Shown here in pieces: positions 9,034 through 18,086 of a stretch of DNA of 61,637 bases; the first letter of the stretch is position 1; every line of letters begins with the position of its first letter. Under the pieces are notes generated by a model. The model did no database searches. It worked only from the letters and a program-made list of their open reading frames with translations, and was not told the origin of the DNA. The translations under genes were made by a program, and so were the position numbers. Origin of the DNA: Halalkalibacterium ligniniphilum. GTDB taxonomy: Bacteria; Bacillota; Bacilli; Bacillales; Bacillaceae_D. Where the stretch lies: positions 1-61,637 of the forward strand of contig NZ_ANNK01000048.1 in the NCBI RefSeq assembly GCF_000334155.1. Reading direction: 5' to 3'.

Positions 9034-10149
9034 TCATTTTAAGTTCTCAGGATTTAATGCTTCAAGCTCTGGAATGACAAAACGACCATCTTTGCGAATA
9101 AGAACATCATCAAAATAAATCTCCCCACCACCATACTCTGGACGTTGGATCATAACGATGTCCCAATGAATGGCGGACTGATTTCCGTTCCAGGCGTCCT
9201 CATAGGATTGACCTGGGGTGAAATGGAAGCTTCCATCAATTTTTTCATCAAACAAGATATCCTTCATTGGGTGCTGAATATATGGATTTACCCCAATGGC
9301 AAATTCGCCAATATAACGTGCTCCTTCATCTGTATCTAATATATGGTTGATGCGCTCATCGTCGTTGGATGTAGCACTCACAATTTTTCCGTTCTCAAAT
9401 GTAAAAGAAATACGCTCAAACGTAAAACCTTGATATGGAGAAGACGTGTTGTATGTAATCGTCCCATTCACAGAATCTCTCACAGGAGCCGTATACACCT
9501 CTCCATCTGGAATGTTCATATGGCCAGCACATTTGATGGCTGGAATATCTTTGATCGAGAAGATGAGGTCTGTTCCAGGTCCTTTAAGCTGGACTTTATC
9601 TGTGCGATTCATTAAATCGACAAGGGCATCCATCGCTTTATCCATTTTGCTATAATCCAAATTACAAACATTAAAATAGAAGTCCTCAAAGCCTTCCGTG
9701 CTCATGTTTGCAAGCTGAGCCATGGATGAGCTTGGATAACGTAACACCACCCACTTTGTTTTTGGCACACGAATTTCTCGGTGAACTTTTGTGCCAACCG
9801 TTTTTCCATGTAGGGCCATTTTTTCTCCAGGAACATCGGATAGCTCTGAAATGTTATCACCTGCGCGTAAACCGATATAGGCATCCATCTCTCTCATCAC
9901 ATTTGCTTCAAACTTAGCGGTTAACTGAAGCTGCTCTTCAGATGCCCCCATTAAAAGTGAGCGATCGACTTGATGGTCTTTCAGTAAGACAAAAGGCTGT
10001 CCTCCTACTTTATAGGTTTCTTGAACAAGAGCCGTAACAAGTTCTCGCTGCAGTCCAAAATTTTCAATAAGCACCTTTTCACCTTTTTGAAGGTTTACGG
10101 AATAGCGAATAAGGTTTCTAGCTAGTGTCTCAATTCGCGGATCTCTCAT
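9034..10149 (-). CDS. ampS: M29 family aminopeptidase
   Basis: Metallo-aminopeptidase of 371 residues in the AmpS/PepS/AmpT family, a cytosolic enzyme that removes N-terminal residues from peptides. The visible metal-site region includes CAGHMNIPDGEVYTAP, with the ligand Glu, then DERINH, EFAIGVNPYI and the C-terminal SAIHWDIVMIQ with a ligand His and Asp. The frame is open to 10173, but AAGGAGGT on the minus strand is 8 nt before the ATG at 10149, which I take as the start. Convergent with murC. Confidence 0.92.
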   Translation of the reverse strand: MRDPRIETLARNLIRYSVNLQKGEKVLIENFGLQRELVTALVQETYKVGGQPFVLLKDHQVDRSLLMGASEEQLQLTAKFEANVMREMDAYIGLRAGDNISELSDVPGEKMALHGKTVGTKVHREIRVPKTKWVVLRYPSSSMAQLANMSTEGFEDFYFNVCNLDYSKMDKAMDALVDLMNRTDKVQLKGPGTDLIFSIKDIPAIKCAGHMNIPDGEVYTAPVRDSVNGTITYNTSSPYQGFTFERISFTFENGKIVSATSNDDERINHILDTDEGARYIGEFAIGVNPYIQHPMKDILFDEKIDGSFHFTPGQSYEDAWNGNQSAIHWDIVMIQRPEYGGGEIYFDDVLIRKDGRFVIPELEALNPENLK

Positions 10150-10277
10150 AAAAAAATACCTCCTTAAGTTCATCTTTCCTATTGTATATGATTTGCTAAA
10201 AACTTAATAGTCAAGGAAGATAAATGCACAAAGCTAGCATCTTTTCTCGAAAAATTATAAAATTAGAATAAGTTTCT

Positions 10278-10303
10278 GTTTTAAAAATCGAAAAATTGGG
10301 TAA
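10278..10303 (+). promoter_or_regulatory. sigma-B-type promoter of ytxGH
   Basis: GTTTTA, 14-nt spacer, GGGTAA closely matches the sigma-B consensus (GTTTAA-N12-15-GGGTAT). In B. subtilis the ytxGHJ operon is sigma-B controlled, which supports the call. Confidence 0.75.
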
Positions 10304-10335
10304 GTAAATAGTGTTGAGGAGGTGGAGTAGCGAGA

Positions 10336-10785
10336 ATGGAAATTCTTTTATACGTAAGCGCAGCGATCATTGCAGTGGCCTTTGCTATATTAGTTGGTTT
10401 TTTTGTGAAAACATTAAAGTCTACAACACGAACCCTTGACCATGTGGCGAACACAATGGCAGGTTTAGAAAAGCAAATGACGGGAATTACAAAGGAAACA
10501 GAAGAACTTTTACATAGGACCAATCGATTAGCTGATGACATTCAGCAAAAATCAGAATCTCTCAATACGGTTTTTCAATCTGTAAAAGAGATTGGAGACT
10601 CTGTTCAGCAGGTCAATCGCTCATTACGGCAAGTGTCAGAGCGTGTTGTACTTCAAACAGAACGTCAATCTGAACAAATTGCCCAAGCTGTTCAGTGGGG
10701 AAATGTAGCGATTGATCTTTATACAAAATTCAAAGAAAAAACAAAGAGAAACAGACAGTTTAATGACATAAAGGAGGAGAAATAA
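10336..10785 (+). CDS. ytxG: DUF948 general stress protein YtxG
   Basis: A 149-residue protein with one N-terminal membrane helix (ILLYVSAAIIAVAFAILVGFF, in two parts) followed by a long alpha-helical, probably coiled-coil region with heptad-like spacing (VANTMAGLEKQM, VFQSVKEIGDSVQQV). This is the layout of the DUF948 family. It is likely anchored in the cytoplasmic membrane. GAGGAGGTGG lies before the ATG. It shares a sigma-B-type promoter and a 1-bp intergenic gap with ytxH. No enzymatic role is known to me. Confidence 0.9.
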   Translation: MEILLYVSAAIIAVAFAILVGFFVKTLKSTTRTLDHVANTMAGLEKQMTGITKETEELLHRTNRLADDIQQKSESLNTVFQSVKEIGDSVQQVNRSLRQVSERVVLQTERQSEQIAQAVQWGNVAIDLYTKFKEKTKRNRQFNDIKEEK

Positions 10786-10786
10786 C

Positions 10787-11221
10787 ATGGCAGAAATGAA
10801 TACGAAGGATTTCTTAATTGGTACATTAATAGGTGGGCTTGTTGGGGCATCGGCTGCGCTTTTACTAGCACCGAAGTCTGGAAAAGAGCTTCGTACAGAC
10901 CTAAACGAACAAGCGCTGCTTGCTCGTGAAAAGACGAGTCAGTTTACGTCTAATGCTTACGAAAAAGGGAATGAATGGGCTACTTATGCAAAAGAAAAGT
11001 CTGCAAATTTAGCAAAAGCAGTGAACGAACAATCTCATCAAGTGATTGATAAAGTAAAAGATGTAACAGCATTGACACAAGAAGAAGCCGAAAATATTAA
11101 GGAATCAGCGGAGGATCTTACTGCTGAAGTAAAAGAATCAGGCGAAAAAATTGTCGAAAATGTAAAAAAAGAAGTGGATGAGATTCAAGCGAATTTAGAG
11201 GATGAAAAAGTGAAGAATTAA
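10787..11221 (+). CDS. ytxH: YtxH family general stress protein
   Basis: A 144-residue protein with an N-terminal glycine-rich hydrophobic segment (FLIGTLIGGLVGASAALLLA) and the hallmark PKSGKELR. The rest is a Lys/Glu/Ala-rich amphipathic helix like those of GvpP/LEA-type proteins. AAGGAGG is placed 7 nt before the ATG. B. subtilis has a third gene, ytxJ (monothiol bacilliredoxin), in the operon. Here it is absent and a terminator follows. Confidence 0.9.
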   Translation: MAEMNTKDFLIGTLIGGLVGASAALLLAPKSGKELRTDLNEQALLAREKTSQFTSNAYEKGNEWATYAKEKSANLAKAVNEQSHQVIDKVKDVTALTQEEAENIKESAEDLTAEVKESGEKIVENVKKEVDEIQANLEDEKVKN

Positions 11222-11230
11222 TCAATGCTT

Positions 11231-11260
11231 AAAACAGCCCTCCTAAAGGGGGCTGTTTTT
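11231..11260. terminator. bidirectional terminator, ytxH / FtsA-like gene
   Basis: Stem AAAACAGCCC / GGGGCTGTTTT with flanking A and T tracts. It serves two convergent genes. Confidence 0.88.
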
Positions 11261-13414
11261 GCTTGGCTTTTCAACAAGCGTCATTTCAATTCGATCCCCA
11301 TGAATAAGAGGGGCTTGAAAGGAGATATCTTTTCCGTTTTTTCGGAATGTCACCGACTGATAACGTGAAGGGGCAAGATCGACTTCGATGAATTGAAACA
11401 ATTCTTGAAATAAAAAGGGCTCCGCTTCTTTTTCCTTCAAAATTAATTCTTCTCCTCTTGAAAGGCTTGAGCTTAAGTTAAGCTTTTTCTCATGATTCCA
11501 TACTTCAACAAGGCTTTTTTCAAGCGTCACAGGTTCTCCGTTAAAGGTAACTGTAATATTGATGCTTTTTTGCATGTTCATCTGCTCAAGCAGTGTAGAT
11601 ACCGTTGGTTTTTGTTTTGCTTCTGTGTCGTAGTTAATCGCATCATACGCTTGAACGGTTGCATTTAGATTGACGGTCTTGCCATTTTTTGTTAGCGAGG
11701 GATTCGCTTGATGTAGGTCAATTTGTCTGCCATTAACAAAAACATAAAATGGTTTCAACTCATTATCCATAATACCGACATGAGCGAATAATTCAGCAAT
11801 GGTGGCAGGGAGCTTTACGTTAATTTCGTCACGCTCGCAAATTGGCTCTTTTAACGTTGCAGGTTGATTGTTTCGGTAAATTTCCCCACGAATCACGTAT
11901 TCTTTATCATTAATGTAGACCGTATAGGATGGAAGATCCTCTACTAGATCTCCGATCAAAGGCTGAGCTTTTTTTCCATCTTCACCTCGAACCGCTTCAA
12001 TGTGGTCATTCGCCTCAAGCTTTGCATCTAAGGTTGTTGGTTCACCGTTTTTTAACAATTTTGGTGGTTGACCATACTCGCCAGGAATCGTAATTAACCG
12101 TCCTTGAAAGGTAACCATCATCGCCATACCGGGTTTTCCGTAAAGCTTAGCCACTTCTACTCCAGCAGCTAAAAGGCCGTCCCCCACTGTAAGTGTTTTT
12201 ACATCAAACAAACGCTGTATTTGCCCATTGACCTCAATGCTAATGTACTCAATGGGATTCTCTTTTGCAGTAATCGCAATGCCAATCGGCGTTACAAGCT
12301 CTGGTCCTGTCTGGCTAGGCAAGCTAGCTAGTGTTTTGATAGCGTCAATACCGCGAATGGCTACGCGATTTGCAGGAAGCTGGAGAGCATCTGCAATTGA
12401 GGCAGTGAGCTCTGGTGTCATGCTCCCTCCTCCTACAAGCATCACTGCTTTCGGTGCCTTACCATTTAGGGCAAGGATTTCTTCAGTAATGGATGAAGCA
12501 AGGTGTTTGATGGCAGGCTGTATGGGAGTCAAAATCTCTTCCTTTGCATACATTGTTTCAAAACCGAGAATATCATGAACCACGATTTGCTCAGCACTTC
12601 CTAACTGTCTTTTTACACGTTCAGCATCAGGAAAGTCGAGTAAAAAGTGATCACTAATTGCTTCGGTAATTTCATCACCTGCAACAGGTACCATGCCATA
12701 GGCCGTTACAGCTCCTTCATCGGTAATAGCAATATCAGATGTGCCTGCGCCAATGTCAACAAGTGCTACATTTAACCGACGCATGGATGGAGGAATGAGT
12801 ACATTAATGGCAGCAATCGGCTCTAACGTTAAGGCTTCAAGCTCCAGGTTTGCTCGGGAAAGTGCAGCAAGGAGAGATTCAACAACGACCTTGGGAAGGA
12901 ACGTCGCAATGACCTCAACGGAAACAGATTGTCCTGTTTGGTCAAGTAAGCTACCAATCTCCTCTCCATCCAATCGGTAGGAAAGGACGGAGTAACCGAC
13001 ACAATAATAATGGAGTGTATTTGTCTCATCTTCCTCTTGGGCAAGTTCAAATTGAGCTTTTTGGACGGCACTTAATTCAAGATGTAATAAATCGTCACGT
13101 TCAAACATCGGTTTGTTATCGATATTCAAATGGAAGGAAGATCGCTTTGTTTTTAATGAGCGACCAGCAGCTGCAACACATACTCTTTTTAAAGGGCCGT
13201 GCTTCTTCTCGAGTGCTTCTTTTACTTGTTGAATAACTGCAGCAACGGCAGGAACGTTATGAATTTGTCCATCTAGCATTGAACGTTGGTCATGTTCGAT
13301 GATTTCAACATCCACAAGCTCATAAAGACCTTGACTTTTGTTTAATAATAAGCCAACAACAGAGCGCGTCCCAATATCTAAGGCAAAGACAGGTGAAACG
13401 GTTTCTACTGACAT
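11243..13414 (-). CDS. FtsA/PilM-like actin-fold ATPase with repetitive C-terminal half
   Basis: Protein of 723 residues. The first ~380 show the actin-family nucleotide site: DIGTRSVVG near residue 13, DIGAGTSDIAI near 217 and MLVGGGSMTP near 325, with an FtsA-like 1C-type insertion between. The C-terminal ~300 residues are absent from classical FtsA. They form about five imperfect segments beginning with a strand and NG turn (VTFQGRLITI, VYINDKEYVI, VFVNGRQIDL, VTFNGEPVTL, VTFRKNGKDI), several ending xDxI, suggestive of beta-grasp units. No membrane anchor is seen. Start ATG with AGGTG upstream. The role is unknown; a division, envelope or cytoskeletal task is inferred only from the fold. 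Confidence 0.75.
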   Translation of the reverse strand: MSVETVSPVFALDIGTRSVVGLLLNKSQGLYELVDVEIIEHDQRSMLDGQIHNVPAVAAVIQQVKEALEKKHGPLKRVCVAAAGRSLKTKRSSFHLNIDNKPMFERDDLLHLELSAVQKAQFELAQEEDETNTLHYYCVGYSVLSYRLDGEEIGSLLDQTGQSVSVEVIATFLPKVVVESLLAALSRANLELEALTLEPIAAINVLIPPSMRRLNVALVDIGAGTSDIAITDEGAVTAYGMVPVAGDEITEAISDHFLLDFPDAERVKRQLGSAEQIVVHDILGFETMYAKEEILTPIQPAIKHLASSITEEILALNGKAPKAVMLVGGGSMTPELTASIADALQLPANRVAIRGIDAIKTLASLPSQTGPELVTPIGIAITAKENPIEYISIEVNGQIQRLFDVKTLTVGDGLLAAGVEVAKLYGKPGMAMMVTFQGRLITIPGEYGQPPKLLKNGEPTTLDAKLEANDHIEAVRGEDGKKAQPLIGDLVEDLPSYTVYINDKEYVIRGEIYRNNQPATLKEPICERDEINVKLPATIAELFAHVGIMDNELKPFYVFVNGRQIDLHQANPSLTKNGKTVNLNATVQAYDAINYDTEAKQKPTVSTLLEQMNMQKSINITVTFNGEPVTLEKSLVEVWNHEKKLNLSSSLSRGEELILKEKEAEPFLFQELFQFIEVDLAPSRYQSVTFRKNGKDISFQAPLIHGDRIEMTLVEKPSKNSPL

Positions 13415-13616
13415 GAACGAACACCTACTTATAAAAAATGATAGATTATAATTAGTTTATCGGATTCGTCAGTATTCGTCATTAATCCAATGCGTAAACT
13501 TGTTGTGGATAGGAAATTAAAAATTTTTAAATCCTAAGTAAATCTCTGTAACAATTGAAAAATCAACAAAAAATACTTTAGTACTTAAAAGCGTCTAATC
13601 AATAAAGAAAAAGTTC

Positions 13617-13645
13617 GTGACATTCGTTTTTCTTTCGTTTATAAT
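13617..13645 (+). promoter_or_regulatory. sigma-A promoter of aroA
   Basis: GTGACA, 17-nt spacer, TATAAT, 43 bp before the aroA start codon. Confidence 0.65.
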
Positions 13646-13687
13646 TATCCTTAATTGAAAGAAGCAGAAAACAAGGAGTGGAGCATA

Positions 13688-14764
13688 GTGAGTAATGAAC
13701 AGTTAGATGTATTGAGAGATAAGCTAGATGATGTGAACTTAAAGCTTCTCGAATTAATTAATGAGCGGGCAGCACTTGTACAAGAAATTGGACAATTAAA
13801 AAGCAAGCAAGGTGTGAACCGTTTCGATCCAGTACGTGAACGAAACATGCTAAACCATATTGCTGAACATAATAAAGGGCCGTTTGAAACATCAACGCTC
13901 CAACATTTATTCAAAGAAATCTTTAAGGCAAGTTTAGAACTTCAAGAAGAAGATAATAGTAAAGCTTTACTTGTTTCCAGAAAGAAGCATCCTGAGGATA
14001 CAATCGTTGATCTTAAAGGGGAAAAAGTTGGGGATGGTACACAGCGTCTGATTTTAGGACCTTGTGCAGTAGAGAGCTACGAGCAGGTTGCGACGGTGGC
14101 AAAAGCATTAAAAGAGCGTGGCTTAAAGCTTATGCGTGGCGGTGCTTACAAACCGAGAACCTCTCCTTATGATTTCCAAGGGTTAGGTCTTGAAGGCCTT
14201 AAAATTTTGAAGCAAGTGGCTCAAGAATATGACATGGCTGTTATTAGTGAAATTGTGAGCCCTGCTGATATTGAAGAAGCTCTTGATTACATTGATGTGA
14301 TTCAGATCGGTGCTCGTAACATGCAGAACTTTGAACTATTGAAGGCTGCAGGGGCTGTAAATAAACCAGTTCTTCTGAAGCGTGGTTTATCTGCAACCAT
14401 TTCAGAGTTCATCCATGCGGCTGAGTACATTGTCTCAAAAGGAAACGGGCAAATTATGCTTTGTGAGCGCGGAATTCGCACATACGAAAAAGCGACAAGA
14501 AATACGCTTGATATTTCAGCTGTTCCAATCCTTAAGCAAGAGACACATTTACCTGTCTTAGTTGACGTAACTCATTCAACTGGACGTAGAGATTTACTAT
14601 TACCGACTGCAAAAGCAGCGCTTGCAATTGGCGCAGATGCTGTCATGGCAGAAGTGCATCCTGATCCAGCAGTAGCTCTTTCTGATTCAGCGCAGCAAAT
14701 GGACATCGACCAGTTCAATCAGTTTGTTGATGAACTATTAGCGTCAGGCTTATATAAAGGGTAA
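13688..14764 (+). CDS. aroA: bifunctional DAHP synthase / chorismate mutase
   Basis: Enzyme of 358 residues for the first committed step of aromatic amino acid synthesis, condensing PEP with erythrose-4-phosphate. The first ~85 residues are an AroQ-type chorismate mutase ([28 protein letters not shown]) that also senses chorismate/prephenate. The rest is a DAHP synthase of the KDOPS-like type with [44 protein letters not shown] and [13 protein letters not shown] is chosen: AAGGAGTGGAG lies just upstream and the length equals the B. subtilis protein (symbol aroA there, aroG elsewhere). The frame is open to a TTG at 13655. Confidence 0.96.
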   Translation: MSNEQLDVLRDKLDDVNLKLLELINERAALVQEIGQLKSKQGVNRFDPVRERNMLNHIAEHNKGPFETSTLQHLFKEIFKASLELQEEDNSKALLVSRKKHPEDTIVDLKGEKVGDGTQRLILGPCAVESYEQVATVAKALKERGLKLMRGGAYKPRTSPYDFQGLGLEGLKILKQVAQEYDMAVISEIVSPADIEEALDYIDVIQIGARNMQNFELLKAAGAVNKPVLLKRGLSATISEFIHAAEYIVSKGNGQIMLCERGIRTYEKATRNTLDISAVPILKQETHLPVLVDVTHSTGRRDLLLPTAKAALAIGADAVMAEVHPDPAVALSDSAQQMDIDQFNQFVDELLASGLYKG

Positions 14765-14811
14765 TACGCTAGTCAGCGTAAGCATGGCAACCTTTCATTG
14801 AATGAAACTTA

Positions 14812-14844
14812 CAAAAAAGCTCTCCTTTAAAGGGGGGCTTTTTC
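14812..14844 (+). terminator. terminator after aroA
   Basis: Stem AAAAAGCTCTCC / GGGGGGCTTTTT with a TTTAAA loop. Confidence 0.82.
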
Positions 14845-14926
14845 ATTCGTCGTATAAAGAGCAAGGATGAAAGGGAAAGAATAAAGAGACACATATATTT
14901 CGTAATAAGCAGCGCTAGGTTTAATT
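14845..14926. other. unassigned spacer before the tandem array
   Basis: AT-rich sequence with no supportable ORF, promoter or hairpin. Confidence 0.5.
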
Positions 14927-15993
14927 GAACAACCATTATGAAGGGTGAGAGAGGGAAAAGTTTGGGAAGTAAGAAAAGCTAAGGGCTCTGCCGAACTTCC
15001 GTCTTTGAAGGGAGGAAAGAGGACTTCGAAAAGAATGCACTCTTTAAAAAGAATCTGGCAGAGCCCAAGCTTTGAAACAGAGGTTTATAAGGTCTGAAAA
15101 AGAGCGCCCCTCCCCTATCATAAAGAGGGGAGGAAAAACAGCGGTCTGTTTTTCTTGAACAACCATTATGAAGGGTGAGAGAGGGAAAAGTTTGGGAAGT
15201 AAGAAAAGCTAAGGGCTCTGCCGAACTTCCGTCTTTGAAGGGAGGAAAGAGGACTTCGAAAAGAATGCACTCTTTAAAAAGAATCTGGCAGAGCCCAAGC
15301 TTTGAAACAGAGGTTTATAAGGTCTGAAAAAGAGCGCCCCTCCCCTATCATAAAGAGGGGAGGAAAAACAGCGGTCTGTTTTTCTCGAACAACCATTATG
15401 AAGGGTGAGAGAGGGAAAAGTTTGGGAAGTAAGAAAAGCTAAGGGCTCTGCCGAACTTCCGTCTTTGAAGGGAGGAAAGAGGACTTCGAAAAGAATGCAC
15501 TCTTTAAAGAGAATCTGGCAGAGCCCAAGCTTTGAAACAGAGGTTTATAAGGTCTGAAAAAGAGCGCCCCTCCCCTATCATAAAGAGGGGAGGAAAAACA
15601 GCGGTCTGTTTTTCTCGAACAACCATTATGAAGGGTGAGAGAGGGAAAAGTTTGGGAAGTAAGAAAAGCTAAGGGCTCTGCCGAACTTCCGTCTTTGAAG
15701 GGAGGAAAGAGGACTTCGAAAAGAATGCACTCTTTAAAGAGAATCTGGCAGAGCCCAAGCTTTGAAACAGAGGTTTATAAGGTCTGAAAAAGAGCGCCCC
15801 TCCCCTATCATAAAGAGGGGAGGAAAAACAGCGGTCTGTTTTTCTCGAACAACCATTATGAAGGGTGAGAGAGGGAAAAGTTTGGGAAGTAAGAAAAGCT
15901 AAGGGCTCTGCCGAACTTCCGTCTTTGAAGGGAGGAAAGAGGACTTCGAAAAGAATGCACTCTTTAAAGAGAATCTGGCAGAGCCCAAGCTTT
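14927..15993. repeat. tandem array of 230-bp structured units (4 full copies plus 147 bp)
   Basis: Units begin GAACAACCATTATG at 14927, 15157, 15387, 15617 and 15847, an exact 230-bp period. The last copy is cut at 147 bp. Copies differ at only a few bases (TTTAAAAAG in copies 1-2, TTTAAAGAG in 3-5; TTGAAC versus CGAAC at junctions). Each full unit has three inverted repeats. A long stem pairs AAGCTAAGGGCTCTGCC with GGCAGAGCCCAAGCTT (14976-15072 in copy 1). Two more hairpins are CCTCCCCT/AGGGGAGG and AAAAACAG/CTGTTTTT, the last ending in T's like a terminator. 230 is not divisible by 3 and no good ORF runs through. The array fills the aroA-ccpA gap. Its function is unknown: serial small RNA genes, serial terminators or a mobile-element relic are possible. 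Confidence 0.93.
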
Positions 15994-16051
15994 TCTAAAT
16001 AAAAAAGGTGTGACACATTTTTGGCGGTATGGTATAAGTGGGGTAAAGCCA

Positions 16052-16080
16052 TTGCGGACCTTATGATTGTATCGTATGAT
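16052..16080 (+). promoter_or_regulatory. sigma-A promoter of ccpA
   Basis: TTGCGG, 17-nt spacer, TATGAT, 50 bp before the ccpA start and 60 bp after the end of the tandem array. Confidence 0.6.
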
Positions 16081-16129
16081 AACAATACACTAACTTGAAT
16101 AAAAAGCTTTTAAATAGAGGAGGATCACA

Positions 16130-17131
16130 TTGAATACAACGATTTATGATGTTGCAAGAGAAGCTGGTGTATCGATGGCAACGGTTTCCCGTGTTGTTAA
16201 TGGGAACCCTAATGTTAAGCCAGCCACAAGGAAAAAAGTTCTTGAAGCGATCGATCGACTTGGATATCGGCCTAATGCGGTAGCCCGTGGCCTTGCAAGC
16301 AAACGAACAACAACCGTAGGCGTTATTATCCCTGACATATCAAGCATTTTCTTTGCAGAGCTTGCTCGAGGAATTGAAGACATTGCAACGATGTATAAAT
16401 ATAACATCATCCTTTGTAATTCAGACCAAAACAAGGACAAAGAAATTCATTTAATCAATACATTACTTGAAAAACAAGTAGATGGGATTGTCTTTATGGG
16501 TGGTCATATTACGGACGAGCATGTGGAGGAATTTAAGCGTTCTCCAGTACCTGTTGTATTGGCAGCAACCCTTGATGCGAACAAAGAGATTCCATCTGTT
16601 AACATTGATTATAAGCAAGCGGTTTATGATGCGGTTACATATTTACTGAAAAGTGGTCATGAACGAATAGGCATGTTGTCAGGTCCGTTAGACGACCCAA
16701 TTAACGGGTACCAAAAATTTGCGGGCTATCGAGAAGCAGTTGAAGATGCGAAACTAGCCTTTGATGAATCCCTTATTGTCATTGGAGATTATACGTACGA
16801 TTCTGGTATGGAAGCGATGGATACCTTTGCAAATTTAGAAAAACGGCCAACGGCTATTTTTGCATCCACGGATGAAATGGCTCTAGGTGTCATTCATGGT
16901 GCGCAAGATAAAGGCTTTAAGATTCCAGAGGATTTTGATGTTATCGGCTTTGACAATACACGCTTAGCGACGATGGTGCGGCCAACATTAACAACGGTCG
17001 TTCAACCAATGTATGATATCGGTGCAGTTTCAATGCGCCTGTTAACAAAATTAATGAACAAGGAAGAAGTATCAGAGCATGTTGTTGAGCTTCCTCACCG
17101 GATTGAATTTCGTCAATCAACAAAAGCATAA
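16130..17131 (+). CDS. ccpA: catabolite control protein A
   Basis: LacI/GalR regulator of 333 residues, the master of carbon catabolite control in Bacilli. With HPr-Ser46-P as corepressor it binds cre sites. The N-terminal helix-turn-helix and hinge read [20 protein letters not shown] and [12 protein letters not shown]. The effector domain keeps [48 protein letters not shown] and [15 protein letters not shown], all characteristic of CcpA. The start is TTG with AGAGGAGG 7 nt before. Candidate cre sites for acsA, ackA and a dicarboxylate transporter lie in this same window. B. subtilis has motPS downstream; here mtnN follows. Confidence 0.97.
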   Translation: MNTTIYDVAREAGVSMATVSRVVNGNPNVKPATRKKVLEAIDRLGYRPNAVARGLASKRTTTVGVIIPDISSIFFAELARGIEDIATMYKYNIILCNSDQNKDKEIHLINTLLEKQVDGIVFMGGHITDEHVEEFKRSPVPVVLAATLDANKEIPSVNIDYKQAVYDAVTYLLKSGHERIGMLSGPLDDPINGYQKFAGYREAVEDAKLAFDESLIVIGDYTYDSGMEAMDTFANLEKRPTAIFASTDEMALGVIHGAQDKGFKIPEDFDVIGFDNTRLATMVRPTLTTVVQPMYDIGAVSMRLLTKLMNKEEVSEHVVELPHRIEFRQSTKA

Positions 17132-17238
17132 CCTGCTCTTCTCATGACGATATTGAGTGCTAGTGTTACGAGCTAGTAACAATTAAGTAGAATTTCAATT
17201 GTGGCCTAGTATAAAAAGTGCAATGAGTTAACAGTAAA

Positions 17239-17268
17239 CCCCCTGCATATTTGTCAGGGGGTGCTTTC
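17239..17268 (+). terminator. terminator-like hairpin after ccpA
   Basis: Perfect stem CCCCCTG / CAGGGGG with a 9-nt loop. The tail TGCTTTC is only moderately T-rich. Confidence 0.65.
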
Positions 17269-17315
17269 ATGATTTTTGACGAACAGCGATTAGGAATGAA
17301 GGAGGACTAGCTGCA

Positions 17316-18020
17316 TTGAAAATTGGAATCATTGGGGCAATGAATGAAGAAATCGAACGAATTAAAATGGAAATGAGTGTGTCAACTAAAACGGAGAAGG
17401 CCTCGTTTGTTTTTTATGAGGGGATAATGCACGACCAGATAATTGTATTAGTTAAATCAGGTGTAGGGAAAGTAAATGCGGCTGTCGCTACACAAATTCT
17501 GATTGATACATACGAGGTGACACATTTGATTTTTACCGGTGTAGCTGGTGCCCTAGACCCCTCACTTGAAGTTGGGGATATTGTAATTTCTACAAGTGCG
17601 ATGCAACATGATCTAGATGCTTCGCCACTTGGCTTTAAACAAGGGGAAGTACCTATGTTTGAACGTTCATCAGACTTTTTGGCCGATGAATCCCTTGTGA
17701 ATTTGGCAGAACAGGCGGCAAAAAAGCAATCAACGCATCAGGTGTTAAAAGGCAGAATTTTAAGTGGAGACCAGTTTATTGCAAATCATAATAAGGTGCA
17801 AGAGCTCTATCAATTATTCGATGGAAAATGTGTAGAGATGGAAGGGGCAGCGGTGGCTCACGTTGCGACGCTTTCCTCGATTCCGTTTGTGATTATTCGT
17901 TCCATTTCTGATAAAGCAAACGGAGAAGCAACGATGAGCTTTACTACCTTTACCGATTTGGCAAGTGAGCGGTCCCATGTGATTGTTGACGACATGCTAA
18001 AGCATATGAAAAAAGCTTGA
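17316..18020 (+). CDS. mtnN: 5'-methylthioadenosine/S-adenosylhomocysteine nucleosidase
   Basis: Cytosolic purine nucleosidase of 234 residues that cleaves MTA and SAH to adenine and the thio-ribose, in methionine salvage and the activated methyl cycle. Motifs: IGIIGAMNEEIERI at the start, VKSGVGKVNAAVATQ, FTGVAGALDP, the substrate loop KCVEMEGAAVAHV and RSISDKA with the catalytic Asp. TTG is chosen as start because the IGIIGAM motif immediately follows; GAAGGAGG is about 10 nt upstream. Its location next to ccpA differs from B. subtilis. Confidence 0.95.
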   Translation: MKIGIIGAMNEEIERIKMEMSVSTKTEKASFVFYEGIMHDQIIVLVKSGVGKVNAAVATQILIDTYEVTHLIFTGVAGALDPSLEVGDIVISTSAMQHDLDASPLGFKQGEVPMFERSSDFLADESLVNLAEQAAKKQSTHQVLKGRILSGDQFIANHNKVQELYQLFDGKCVEMEGAAVAHVATLSSIPFVIIRSISDKANGEATMSFTTFTDLASERSHVIVDDMLKHMKKA

Positions 18021-18039
18021 GTGCAACTCAAGCTTTTTT
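18009..18039. terminator. bidirectional terminator, mtnN / acuC
   Basis: Stem AAAAAAGCTTGAG / CTCAAGCTTTTTT overlapping the mtnN stop codon. It could also end the acuABC operon on the minus strand. Confidence 0.88.
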
Positions 18040-18086
18040 ACTTCCGATGATAGAATGATTATTTCTCAGGTTATTTTTCCTTTTTT

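Noticed and set aside
9034-10173. Longer N-terminus for the M29 aminopeptidase
   Set aside because: The extra codons consist of the Shine-Dalgarno region itself, so the ATG at 10149 is the plausible start.
14927-15993. CRISPR array
   Set aside because: The repeat unit is 230 bp with no variable spacers and no cas genes nearby.
15669-16085. Minus-strand ORF of 138 codons across the tandem array
   Set aside because: It runs through non-coding repeat sequence whose period is not a multiple of three, has no ribosome binding site, and the product is low-complexity.
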